From Xanthobacteraceae bacterium (GTDB taxonomy: Bacteria; Pseudomonadota; Alphaproteobacteria; Rhizobiales; Xanthobacteraceae): a stretch of DNA of 64,000 bases. A program made the position numbers and the translations under genes. Location: the NCBI GenBank assembly GCA_029266425.1, contig JAQSWY010000017.1, forward strand, positions 1 to 64,000. Direction: 5' to 3'. Position 1 is the first letter of the stretch. Each line of letters starts with the position of its first letter. The notes under the pieces were generated by a model. It made no database searches, had not been told where the DNA came from, and was given only the letters and a program-made list of their open reading frames with translations. Of the stretch, positions 34,130-41,908 are shown piece by piece.

Positions 34130-35971
34130 TCATAATGTGCACGAGCGGGTATGCTTCATGTGGCTCATCTCGGTCGGCACGATGACACAGTCGTGGTGGC
34201 CACCGGAACTCGGCAGGATGCCGACGAGGTTGTCGGTTTCGGTATCGATGACGGCAATGCCGCTCGACAGCCGTTGGAAGCCGCTGAACGGCACCACCAC
34301 GAACTTGCCGTCATAGGTGATGGCCGGTGTCTGCAGATCGGGGCCTATGCCCTGGATTTCCTTCCGGATGGTCCAGGTGTCGGTATCGACCACCATCACG
34401 CCGCTTGCCGCCGGCGCCGGATGCAGCACCGACAAGTACAGCTTCTTGGAGTCAATGGAGAACACCATGTGGAACGGATTCGGGTATTTGCCCTTCCACA
34501 GCGGGTCCTCGACATGGGCGATCTTCTTCCAGTTGCGCGGATCGGGATCCTCGCAGGAGAACACCGAGCAGTTGTTCTCGCGCAGATTGTTCATCATGCA
34601 CAGGAACCGCCCGTCCGGCGAGAAGCCGATCTCGTGGCCCGGCGAATGGATCTTGTCGAACGTGATCTCCCAATGGTCCTTGTCGATCTTCATCACTTCG
34701 TACTGGTCTGGCGAATCCTTGTTGAACTGCAGGAACGCGACCGGATTGAAGTCATTTTCCGGGTCCAGAATGGCGATGCCGCCGCACAGCCGCACTACGG
34801 TCGCCGCCCAGCGGCCGGCCGGGTGCCAGATGGTGCCATCGGCCCCAGTCAGCCCCATCGGATCGTCGCCGGGCAGCGTGCCCTCCTCGACGAAGAGTTC
34901 GCCCATCGGCACCATCTCCCAGTCGATCTTCTGGCCCTTGGTGCCGAGATAGTCGTATTTTCCGGTCGCCGCATCCGGATAGATCTTCGAGATCTTCAAG
35001 ACGCCGCCATCCTGCCAGGCGCGGTCGAGCCGGCTCGAATTCGCCTTCCAGTCGAATTTGAGCGCAGCCTTGACGCGCGATGTGGTGCGGTCGAAGCAGG
35101 CTGCGATGTCCTTCTGCCCGTCGGTGACGAAATAGGACTGGGCGTCCTTCGGATTGATCGTCACATGGACGCCGAGCCCGAGGCCGGTCGCCTCGGACAC
35201 GTTCTCCATCAGCTGCATCTGCGCGCCGTCATAGCGCACGCGGTAGATGTTGAAGCCCGGCGCCGGCTCCGTGATGTTGGTCGGGATGCCGAAGATCAGT
35301 GCGTTCTTGCCACCCTGGGTGCTGTTGACGAACTCGAAGCTGTTATAGGGATCGGCGCTCGGGAAGGCGCACAGATGATGCGAGATCGGGTTGAAGTCGC
35401 CGTAGTTCCAATACCAGATCGAGGCCAGCACCCGGTTGGTATTGAGATCGAGCGCATAGGCGCCACCACCGAGCTTGGTGGGCAGCAACGCCACCCACTT
35501 GCCGATGTTCTTGCCGTCGAAGCTGGATTTCGAATCCACTAGCTCGCGGGTGATCGGCGCGGCCTGCGCCTGCGCGACGACGGCACCGGCCGGCGCGCCG
35601 TTCTGTCCGCCGCCGAGGCCGAGCGCGTCGAGAGCGCCAGCCTGCACCGCGTTATAACCCAGCACCGCGGTCTCGCCGATGATCGCGGTGGCGGCCGCCG
35701 CCTTGAAGATTCCGCGCCGGGTCAGTCGCGGCGGCTGCGGCGCTTCCTCGCCAAGCCGCGGCGGGGGCAGGAGCTCGCGAGCAGCCCGGGCCCGGGCCTG
35801 CTTCTCGCGGAGATAGTCCTGGAACTCCTCATGGTCCGAGCGCTCGATCTCGCCGCGCCGGCTGAGATAGGCATCGATCTGCGCCCGCGGCGACGGTGCC
35901 GGCTCCATAGCGACGTCGAGGCGAGATTGCGCTTCCGCTTCCGCCTGCTCCGGCTTGCTGAACTCGTTCAA
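34130..35971 (-). CDS. Tat-exported histidine-rich beta-propeller, nitrous-oxide reductase/thiocyanate dehydrogenase-like
   Basis: 613 residues from TTG 35971 (GGGAGGGG just upstream; the frame continues into the next gene's repeat). A 75-residue cytoplasmic-looking leader precedes a twin-arginine signal (TRRGIFKAAAATAIIGETAV, about 84-103). Residues 145-600 form a WD/YVTN-like propeller. Conserved-looking histidines are H198/H199 (NPISHHLCAFPS), H269 (GLGLGVHVTIN), H446 (SPGHEIGFSPDG), H501 (NPFHMVFSID) and H592/H593 (GGHHDCVIVP). Their spacing (about 71, 177, 55, 91) is close to what I recall for the trinuclear-copper ligands of thiocyanate dehydrogenase and differs from NosZ; D378 could match its Asp ligand. 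The CuA domain of NosZ is absent. A periplasmic copper oxidoreductase is likely; the substrate is unknown. Confidence 0.65.
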   Translation of the reverse strand: MNEFSKPEQAEAEAQSRLDVAMEPAPSPRAQIDAYLSRRGEIERSDHEEFQDYLREKQARARAARELLPPPRLGEEAPQPPRLTRRGIFKAAAATAIIGETAVLGYNAVQAGALDALGLGGGQNGAPAGAVVAQAQAAPITRELVDSKSSFDGKNIGKWVALLPTKLGGGAYALDLNTNRVLASIWYWNYGDFNPISHHLCAFPSADPYNSFEFVNSTQGGKNALIFGIPTNITEPAPGFNIYRVRYDGAQMQLMENVSEATGLGLGVHVTINPKDAQSYFVTDGQKDIAACFDRTTSRVKAALKFDWKANSSRLDRAWQDGGVLKISKIYPDAATGKYDYLGTKGQKIDWEMVPMGELFVEEGTLPGDDPMGLTGADGTIWHPAGRWAATVVRLCGGIAILDPENDFNPVAFLQFNKDSPDQYEVMKIDKDHWEITFDKIHSPGHEIGFSPDGRFLCMMNNLRENNCSVFSCEDPDPRNWKKIAHVEDPLWKGKYPNPFHMVFSIDSKKLYLSVLHPAPAASGVMVVDTDTWTIRKEIQGIGPDLQTPAITYDGKFVVVPFSGFQRLSSGIAVIDTETDNLVGILPSSGGHHDCVIVPTEMSHMKHTRSCTL

Positions 35972-36002
35972 GTGCCCCTCCCGTCCTGTTGTCGTTGATC
36001 GT

Positions 36003-36830
36003 TCAGTCGCTCGCTTTGCCCGCACTCGTTCTGGTGGCGCGCGAAGCTTTTGTAGCGCGCGATGCCTCTGTTTCCCGCGATGCCTTCGTCGCCCGCGACG
36101 CCTTTGTTGCCTGCGACGCCTCCGTTGCGCGCGATGCCTTGGCGGTTGACACCTTGGCACCCGCCAGGGGGATGTTCGCCGCAGGCTGCCGCAGCAGCAC
36201 GTCCTTGGCACGGTTGATCTTCATCGCGAGATAGTCGCTCCCGCCGCGATCGGGATGGACGAGCTGCATCAGCCGGCGATGGGCGGTGCGCACCTGCGCG
36301 GATGTCGGCTCGCCGGCAAGGCCAAGAACCGCCCTGGCCTCAGCGGCGCTCATCGGACCGTCATCCTGTTCCGACGGGTCGCCCGACATCCCGTCCGGAC
36401 CGTGAAAGCGCAGCGCCGGCTCCTGCCGGCCTGAATGATGGGCGAGATAGTCCTGCAGCACGATCGCGGCCCGGCGCGCCAGCTCGGCATCCGGCACCGG
36501 CGGCGGGTAGTTGCGCTGCGGCGGTCCGGGCGGATCACCTTCCACCCACATCGGCCGGAAGTGGACGCGCGGGGCAAGCAGACGCCAATTGATCAGCACG
36601 GTCGCCAGCAGCATCGCGGCGCCGAGCAGCATCGCGCCGGTCCATTGCTCGAGCGCAAGCAGCGACACCAAGGCTGGCACCGATGTCACGGCGAGGGCGA
36701 GCAGGCCGAGCCGCCCCATCCGGACGATGGTGCGCGGATCCGAATGCGAGATCCAGTCGACGAACTTGATGACGGTGACCAGAAGCGAGACGGCCAAGGC
36801 GACGGAGCTGATCACCATCCCGATGCTCAT
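36003..36830 (-). CDS. Membrane protein with cytoplasmic J-domain and hexapeptide repeat tail
   Basis: 275 residues from ATG 36830 (GGGGGGA upstream). There are two or three N-terminal spans (GMVISSVALAVSLLVTVIKFV, then LGLLALAVTSVPALVSLLAL and MLLGAAMLLATVLINW). A J-domain follows with the HPD motif in AHRRLMQLVHPDRGGSDYLAMKINRAKDVL (about 175-225). The tail is a degenerate six-residue repeat, K/E-A-S-R-A-T, running to the end. J-domains recruit Hsp70 (DnaK), so this is a membrane-localised co-chaperone. It starts the same-strand gene set of the beta-propeller and may help fold or target it before Tat export. Confidence 0.8.
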   Translation of the reverse strand: MSIGMVISSVALAVSLLVTVIKFVDWISHSDPRTIVRMGRLGLLALAVTSVPALVSLLALEQWTGAMLLGAAMLLATVLINWRLLAPRVHFRPMWVEGDPPGPPQRNYPPPVPDAELARRAAIVLQDYLAHHSGRQEPALRFHGPDGMSGDPSEQDDGPMSAAEARAVLGLAGEPTSAQVRTAHRRLMQLVHPDRGGSDYLAMKINRAKDVLLRQPAANIPLAGAKVSTAKASRATEASQATKASRATKASRETEASRATKASRATRTSAGKASD

Positions 36831-37089
36831 CAGTCCCCCCAACTGCTAGCCACGAACAAGCTCTGCGTACTATGCCACCACTCGAAAACGCACGCGTAGG
36901 GTTGCAGCAAGTCCCGGAGATGCTGCAATATTACTGAACTGCCCGGATCTTGGAGCAGATTGAAAGCTTGACGCGACGTTTGTAATTGCCTCGCTTGAAA
37001 AGTGCAACGCGCGAGGCGATAGTCATCAAAGAAATAGTTACTTGCTGAAGTTGCCACTGTTCTAAAATTCGAAGCAACTTTGTGGAATA
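36831..37089. other. AT-richer divergent intergenic region
   Basis: A 259-bp stretch visibly poorer in GC than its flanks, between the minus-strand J-domain gene and the plus-strand Spy-like gene. AAGTTGC (37048-37054) and GCAACTT (37074-37080) form an inverted repeat with a 19-nt spacer ending nine bases before the Spy-like ATG, so it may be an operator or 5' UTR stem. No RNA gene recognised. Confidence 0.45.
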
Positions 37090-37551
37090 ATGTCGACGCC
37101 GCCTGCAAGAACGAAACTGATCGGACTGTGTGTGATCGCGGCCGTCACCGGCGTCGCGATCGCCGCAGGCAGCAGCGACTCGGCCGGATTCGGGGTGGTG
37201 CGCGACGTCGAGCGGACAGCGCCGCCGAAGACTTTTCCCGGAGTGCAGGAGCAATTGGCGCGGCTTCATCAGGCGATCCGCATCGGGCCGGACCAGGAGG
37301 CCGCGTGGAACGGCTTTGCTGCCGCCATGCTGGAACTGGACCTTCTGACGCGGACCTTCGAAGCCGAGGCCTATACGCGGTCCGCCGATCAGGCCGGCGA
37401 ACGGGCGCGGCACGCGCTCATGTTCGGCGTCGCTTTGAGCGATATGGACGCAGCACTTTCCGCCGAGCAATCCGCGATCCTCCGGGATCGCGCAAGCGCA
37501 CTCGGCAGCGCGTTCGTCTGCAAGGGCCTTGCAAAGGGAGGCGAGACATGA
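37090..37551 (+). CDS. Spy/CpxP-like periplasmic protein
   Basis: 153 residues. An N-terminal export signal (KLIGLCVIAAVTGVAIAAGS) precedes an all-helical domain with LTxxQ-like signatures (KTFPGVQEQLARLHQAIRIGPDQEAAWNGFAAAM and ALSAEQSAILRDRASAL). Spy/CpxP proteins are cradle-shaped periplasmic chaperones or metal/stress sensors. The match is by motif and helix pattern only. It overlaps the next gene by ATGA. Confidence 0.65.
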   Translation: MSTPPARTKLIGLCVIAAVTGVAIAAGSSDSAGFGVVRDVERTAPPKTFPGVQEQLARLHQAIRIGPDQEAAWNGFAAAMLELDLLTRTFEAEAYTRSADQAGERARHALMFGVALSDMDAALSAEQSAILRDRASALGSAFVCKGLAKGGET

Positions 37552-37790
37552 CGGAAACCACATTTGGAACAATTCGGGGAACGGATGCATCGGGCGTGGT
37601 GCGGACCTTCGCCGTCAGCAAGGCGACCCATGGCTACACCATCATCATGGCCAGCCTTGAACGCAGGGCCTTCGATAGCGGCGCGATCACCCAGCTGGTC
37701 GATGAAGTGAAGTCGGCTTATCAACTCGTCGAGGCCGAGTTCATCCCAGCCCATGGCGCCCACGGTGCCAAGGCATCGGAACTGTCCTGA
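37548..37790 (+). CDS. Small hypothetical protein coupled to the Spy-like gene
   Basis: 80 residues, soluble, starting inside the stop codon of the Spy-like gene (ATGA at 37548-37551, with GGGAGGCG upstream). It shows a beta-rich start (TTFGTIRGTDASGVVRTFAVSKATHGYTIIMASLERRAF) and one helix (ITQLVDEVKSAYQLVEAEF). No family recognised. Coupling suggests it works together with the Spy-like protein. Confidence 0.6.
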   Translation: MTETTFGTIRGTDASGVVRTFAVSKATHGYTIIMASLERRAFDSGAITQLVDEVKSAYQLVEAEFIPAHGAHGAKASELS

Positions 37791-37833
37791 CAACATGCAG
37801 GCAGGGCGCTGCACATCGAAGACGACGCTTGCT

Positions 37834-38766
37834 CTACTGGGGAGGCTTCCGATTGGCCGCGGAATTCGCCAGCGGGGCCGATGAAGCAACGGCCGCCTTG
37901 TTGAGCTCCGCCATCCGCTTGATGAACGCTTCCGGCAGATGCATGTTCGGGTTCGGCGTATCGAGGCCGATCTCCCGGGCAATGTCCGCAGCAAAGACAT
38001 TGCAGTTGTAAGTCGTCGCATGCCACGTCTTCTTGGTGGCCTGCAGCTTTTTGATGTACGCCTCGGCCTTGCGGTACTCCGCCTCGGTCAGCGGAACACA
38101 GAAGCGGGCGGTGAGATACTGCTCGTCGAGATCCCCGTTGCTCACCCCGGTCTCCGCCGGCACCGGAATCCAGTGACCCTGGATATAGACCGCCGGATCG
38201 TCGCCTTTCGGATGCAGGCCGGCGACCTTGAAGCTTGCGAAACCCTTGCCGCTGCCGATCTTGCCGTGGAACACGAAGGTGTGGCCGTAGCTGGCGGCGG
38301 TGCGTGAACGGAACTCCACGAAATATGGCTTTCCGGGCTGCGCCACCGCGCGGCAGCCGGACGAGGTCACCGGCTCCTTGATGCCGGTTTTCGGCGAAGC
38401 GGACGCTGCCTGCCTGGGCTTCTGTGCCCGCGGGCGGGGCGCCTGCGCAGGCGCGGGCGCGGTGGATGAGGGCGCCGCCGCGGTCGACGGGGCCGGTGCG
38501 GGCGCTGCATCGGCGGAAGGCGATGGAGTTGCGGAAGCGGCCGCGCTACCCGAGGTCGAGGGAGAGGCGGACGGCGCTTGCGTCACGGCAGGGGCTTGCG
38601 TCGCGGCAGGGGCTTGCGTCGCGGCAGGGGCTTGCGTCGCGGCCGGCGCCTGGGTCGTGGCCGGCGTATCCGCACCCTGCGCCCACAGCGGGGAAACCGG
38701 CAGCAGGCCGGCGGAGGCGGCGATCCCGATCAGCGGCGCGAAAAGGAAGTTGGCCGTCTTGCGCAT
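37834..38766 (-). CDS. Secreted protein with Pro/Ala linker and possible papain-fold domain
   Basis: 310 residues from ATG 38766 (MRKTANFLFAPLIG). A signal peptide (to about SPLWA) is followed by a 110-residue low-complexity linker with APAATQ repeats and Ala/Pro/Ser runs. The C-terminal domain (about 150-300) pairs a histidine in SYGHTFVFHGKIGSGKG with a cysteine in TTYNCNVFAADIAREIGL. That His-then-Cys order, with YNCN before a helix, resembles the circularly permuted NlpC/P60-like (LRAT/DUF4105-like) cysteine peptidase or acyltransferase fold. This is inference; no activity is known to me. Confidence 0.6.
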   Translation of the reverse strand: MRKTANFLFAPLIGIAASAGLLPVSPLWAQGADTPATTQAPAATQAPAATQAPAATQAPAVTQAPSASPSTSGSAAASATPSPSADAAPAPAPSTAAAPSSTAPAPAQAPRPRAQKPRQAASASPKTGIKEPVTSSGCRAVAQPGKPYFVEFRSRTAASYGHTFVFHGKIGSGKGFASFKVAGLHPKGDDPAVYIQGHWIPVPAETGVSNGDLDEQYLTARFCVPLTEAEYRKAEAYIKKLQATKKTWHATTYNCNVFAADIAREIGLDTPNPNMHLPEAFIKRMAELNKAAVASSAPLANSAANRKPPQ

Positions 38767-38909
38767 CGTGATCACCCAACCTGTGGACAATTCCTGAAAG
38801 GGCGTCCGCTCGGCAGCGCAACACGCCATGGGCGCGATTGTGCAGTCTTTACGCGTGGCGCCAGTGGCCAGCGCAGATCGCCGGCGCGCGCTCATTTACG
38901 TCCGGAGGG

Positions 38910-38934
38910 AAAGGCCGGCGTTGAGCCGGCCTTT
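38910..38934 (-). terminator. Rho-independent-type terminator of the small lipoprotein gene
   Basis: AAAGGCCGGC (38910-38919), loop of five, GCCGGCCTTT (38925-38934): a 10-bp perfect stem with A and T ends on both strands. It lies 12 bp beyond the lipoprotein stop on the minus strand and would protect the downstream minus-strand gene from read-through. Confidence 0.8.
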
Positions 38935-38946
38935 CCACACGCGGCA

Positions 38947-39069
38947 TCAGCCCTTGGTGACGACCGGCGCGACCGGCTCCTTGCCGATCGGCGCCTTGCC
39001 GACCGTCGTGCACCCGACAGCCCCGACGAGCGTAAGCAACGCAGCACTCGTGATGATTATTTTCTTCAT
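38947..39069 (-). CDS. Small 40-residue lipoprotein
   Basis: MKKIIITSAALLTLVGAVGC then TTVGKAPIGKEPVAPVVTKG. A short basic start, hydrophobic helix and a cysteine (residue 20) in a lipobox-like LVGAVGC predict a lipidated 21-residue peptide. A GGGGTTGATTCC ribosome site precedes ATG 39069, and a strong terminator follows. It resembles entericidin-like or other tiny alphaproteobacterial lipoproteins, but no family can be claimed. Confidence 0.65.
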   Translation of the reverse strand: MKKIIITSAALLTLVGAVGCTTVGKAPIGKEPVAPVVTKG

Positions 39070-39256
39070 GGAATCAACCCCCGTTACGGCACCTGTTACG
39101 CTACATGCTGTCGGGCACCCAACTAGTGCCAAAAAGCCACAGGGATTAACGATAAATCGAGAACTGGCAGTCACTATTGCGCCAGGCCCCTTGGTGGTTC
39201 GCACGACGCGTTCGCGGGCGGGCCGCAGAGCGGACCACAGGTTCGGGAGATCGAGC

Positions 39257-39763
39257 ATGAGGTCAGGATTACGCGTCATTCCACTGGCGGCCGCGCTTCT
39301 CGCGATCGCCGCACCGCAGGCGGCATTGGCACGCGAGACCGTACCTTTCGCGGGCTATTCAGCCGGGACGATCATCGTCAAGACAAATGAGCGCCGCCTC
39401 TACTACATGCTGGGCGACGGCAAGGCGGTGCGCTATCGCGTCGGCGTCGGCCGTGCCGGTCGGACATGGACCGGCACGAGCTTCATCAGCGGGAAGTATA
39501 TCCGCCCGGCTTGGTCGCCGCCCGCGGAAGTGCGACGCGACAAGCCCAGCCTCCCGGACGTGATCCCGGGCGGCGCGCCCAACAATCCGATGGGAGCTGC
39601 AGCTCTCCTCCTCGGTTCCACCGAGTATGCGATCCACGGCACCAATGCGCCGGGCTCGATCGGCGGGTTCGTGTCGTATGGCTGCTTCCGCATGTACAAT
39701 GACGACGTGCTGGACCTCTACAGCCGCGTCGGCTTCGGCACGCAGGTCGTCGTGCTGCGCTGA
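39257..39763 (+). CDS. L,D-transpeptidase (YkuD domain)
   Basis: 168 residues from ATG 39257. A signal peptide (RSGLRVIPLAAALLAIAAPQAALA) and a YkuD catalytic domain (about 38-168) are present, with His127 in AIHGTNAPGSIGGFVS and catalytic Cys143 in SYGCFRM. These enzymes make 3-3 cross-links in peptidoglycan or attach proteins to it in the periplasm. Compact form without LysM or PG-binding domains, common in Hyphomicrobiales, which carry many copies. The frame extends further upstream but the signal peptide fixes the start. Confidence 0.92.
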   Translation: MRSGLRVIPLAAALLAIAAPQAALARETVPFAGYSAGTIIVKTNERRLYYMLGDGKAVRYRVGVGRAGRTWTGTSFISGKYIRPAWSPPAEVRRDKPSLPDVIPGGAPNNPMGAAALLLGSTEYAIHGTNAPGSIGGFVSYGCFRMYNDDVLDLYSRVGFGTQVVVLR

Positions 39764-39914
39764 GCGAAGGTCCGGGTCCACCCGGCTGCACGGAGGGCCA
39801 CTCCCTGATTTCGGGCGAGAACCGGAGTTGGGGAATACCCCGCCGCACGCGCTTCACGCCCGAAAAGGGGGCTTGAACCACCCCCGTCCCGACCCTAATG
39901 TGCGCCGGCCTCGA

Positions 39915-39988
39915 GCGGGCGTAGTTCAATGGTAGAACGGCAGCTTCCCAAGCTGCATACGAGGGTTCGATTCCCTTCGCCCGCTCCA
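39915..39988 (+). tRNA. tRNA-Gly (anticodon CCC)
   Basis: 74 nt including encoded CCA. The acceptor stem is GCGGGCG (39915-39921) with CGCCCGC (39978-39984), discriminator T, then CCA 39986-39988. The D arm is GTTCAATGGTAGAAC. The anticodon arm GCAGC-TTCCCAA-GCTGC gives anticodon CCC, and the T arm is AGGG-TTCGATT-CCCT. All stems pair. Confidence 0.95.
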
Positions 39989-40129
39989 GCTTTCCCTTGA
40001 TTGTTCAATCGCTTGCCCGCCCGCAGCCGATCCGCTTCGCCCCTCAGATCATGTTGCCGGCATAACCGGACATGATCCCTCCTCGCTCGGCCGTCTCCAG
40101 ACCCGGGCGTGATGTTGCTGGGCCACAAC

Positions 40130-41002
40130 CTAAGGCTGCGAGTAGCGATGTAATGCCTCGATCAGAAGTTCCGTCAATCGTGCGGTTGGGGCACTTCGCA
40201 GGCTGAGCATGCCGATGCGGCGCGGCTTTGCCGACAAGGGTAGGGGCAGGCGTACAAGGTCCGGACCGTCCGGCCGCTGCCGCGCCCAGTCCGGAGCGAG
40301 GGCGACGCCCAGGCCGTTCTCCACCATGATCGCAATGGCCTCGAGCGAGTCGAGCTCCAGCCATTCGCGTGGCGAGATGCCCGCGTCCTGCAGGTAGGCG
40401 TCGACAGGTCGCCCGCCCCAGTTGTTGCGGTCATAGCGGATGAACGGGCGCGTGCGCAGAAGGACGTGCACGTCCTCATCCGACCATGCGCGCGGCGCGA
40501 GCAGCGTCATCGGCTCGGATCGCAGCAACCGCCAGTCGAGCGTCTTCGGAATTGAGAAGGGTGGCTCGACGATGAGCGCGGCGTCGATCCCTCCGTCAAG
40601 GAGCTGCTGATAGAGCGCAGCCGAAATTCCGGGCAGCAGGAACACCTCGACATTCGGCACGGTCTCGCGCAGGCGGTTGAGCGCCGGGGCGAGCAGCCCC
40701 GTCAGTGCGGTCGAGATGGCGCCGAGCCGCAGCTCGCCCGCGGGCGCGTCCTCCGCAGCGAGAATGCGCAGGTGACGGACGTCAGTGACCAGCTGCCGGC
40801 TGGGCTCAAGGATCGACAGCCCGGCCGTGGTGGGCCGGACGCGCCGACCCGATCGAACGAGAAGTGGCACACCGATCTCATCTTCCAGCGCCTGGATGCG
40901 CTGGGCCACAGCCGCCGGTGTTATGCCGAGCCGTCGCGATGCCTCGGCGAGTGAGCCGTGGTCGATCACCACCAGAAATGTCTCGAGGAAGCGGGTCTCC
41001 AT
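40130..41002 (-). CDS. LysR family transcriptional regulator
   Basis: 290 residues from ATG 41002 (METRFLETFLVVIDHGSLAEASRRLGITPAAVAQRIQALEDEIG). The N-terminal HTH is followed by the effector-binding domain. It is divergent from the SDR gene at 41097 (94 bp apart), its probable target together with the decayed RraA-like gene. The frame is open upstream across the SDR gene but that part is not coding. Confidence 0.9.
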   Translation of the reverse strand: METRFLETFLVVIDHGSLAEASRRLGITPAAVAQRIQALEDEIGVPLLVRSGRRVRPTTAGLSILEPSRQLVTDVRHLRILAAEDAPAGELRLGAISTALTGLLAPALNRLRETVPNVEVFLLPGISAALYQQLLDGGIDAALIVEPPFSIPKTLDWRLLRSEPMTLLAPRAWSDEDVHVLLRTRPFIRYDRNNWGGRPVDAYLQDAGISPREWLELDSLEAIAIMVENGLGVALAPDWARQRPDGPDLVRLPLPLSAKPRRIGMLSLRSAPTARLTELLIEALHRYSQP

Positions 41003-41096
41003 CGAAAGAAATTCTACCGATTGAAGCAAGAAAACACAAGTTTCTCTAGCGTCCGGTCTACGGGATAATTGGCGCGAGTGGGAGGAGCCTGGCGAC

Positions 41097-41882
41097 ATGG
41101 ATCTTGGTCTGAAGGATAGGACGGCGCTCGTGTTCGGCGCGGGCGGCGGCCTCGGCGGGGCTATCGCCCATGCGCTCGCGGCGGAGGGCGCCCGCGTGGC
41201 GGTCGCGGACATCGACGGCGAGGCAGCGAGGAGAACTGCCGAGGCGATCATCGAGGCCGGCCGCGAGGCGCTGGTGCTTGAGTGGAACATCGCCGATCTC
41301 GGCGTTGCTCCCCGGCATATCGCCGAGATTGAGGCGCGGTTCGGCCATGTCGAGGTGCTCGTGAACAATACCGGCGGCCCACCACCGACGCCGGCATCTG
41401 GCCAGAGCCCCGAGACCTGGTCGCGCTATTTCGACGAGATGGTGCGCTCGGTGATCGGCGTCACCGACCTCGTGCTGCCTCGCATGCGGGAGCGCAAATG
41501 GGGCCGCATCATCACCTCGACCTCATCGGGCGTCGTGCAGCCGATCGCCAATCTCGGCATTTCCAATGCCCTGCGCCTCGCCCTCGTCGGCTGGTCGAAG
41601 ACGCTGGCGCGCGAGGTCGGCCGCGATGGCATCACCGCGAACATCGTGCTGCCCGGCCGTATCGCCACCGGACGAATCGTCTTTCTCGACGATCAGAAGG
41701 CCAAACGCGAGAACCGGCCGGTTGCCGAGGTCACGGCGGAGAGCACGGCCTCCATCGCGCTTGGGCGCTATGGCGATCCCCGCGAATATGGCGACGCCGT
41801 CACCTTCCTGGCCAGCGCCCGCGCCTCCTACATCACCGGCTCGGTGATCCGCATCGACGGTGGCCTCATCGCCAGCATCTGA
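41097..41882 (+). CDS. SDR family oxidoreductase
   Basis: 261-residue short-chain dehydrogenase/reductase. The cofactor loop is ALVFGAGGGLGGAIAHAL (GxxxGxG form), with NNTGG in place of NNAG. The catalytic Ser is in IITSTSSGVVQP, but the usual YxxxK is replaced by ISNALRLALVGWSKTLARE, where Asn/Leu stand at the Tyr position. This is a known divergent subgroup and raises doubt about classical chemistry. The C-terminus VTFLASARASYITGSVIRIDGGL is typical. Substrate unknown, probably a hydroxy or keto acid by context. Confidence 0.85.
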   Translation: MDLGLKDRTALVFGAGGGLGGAIAHALAAEGARVAVADIDGEAARRTAEAIIEAGREALVLEWNIADLGVAPRHIAEIEARFGHVEVLVNNTGGPPPTPASGQSPETWSRYFDEMVRSVIGVTDLVLPRMRERKWGRIITSTSSGVVQPIANLGISNALRLALVGWSKTLAREVGRDGITANIVLPGRIATGRIVFLDDQKAKRENRPVAEVTAESTASIALGRYGDPREYGDAVTFLASARASYITGSVIRIDGGLIASI

Positions 41883-41908
41883 CGTCTCAAAACCAGGACA
41901 CCCGTCCC

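Noticed and set aside
34130..35971. True nitrous-oxide reductase (nosZ)
   Set aside because: The C-terminal CuA cupredoxin domain is absent, histidine spacing differs, and no nos genes flank it.
39915..40129. Integration site at the tRNA-Gly gene
   Set aside because: No integrase, phage gene or duplicated tRNA 3' end is visible downstream.
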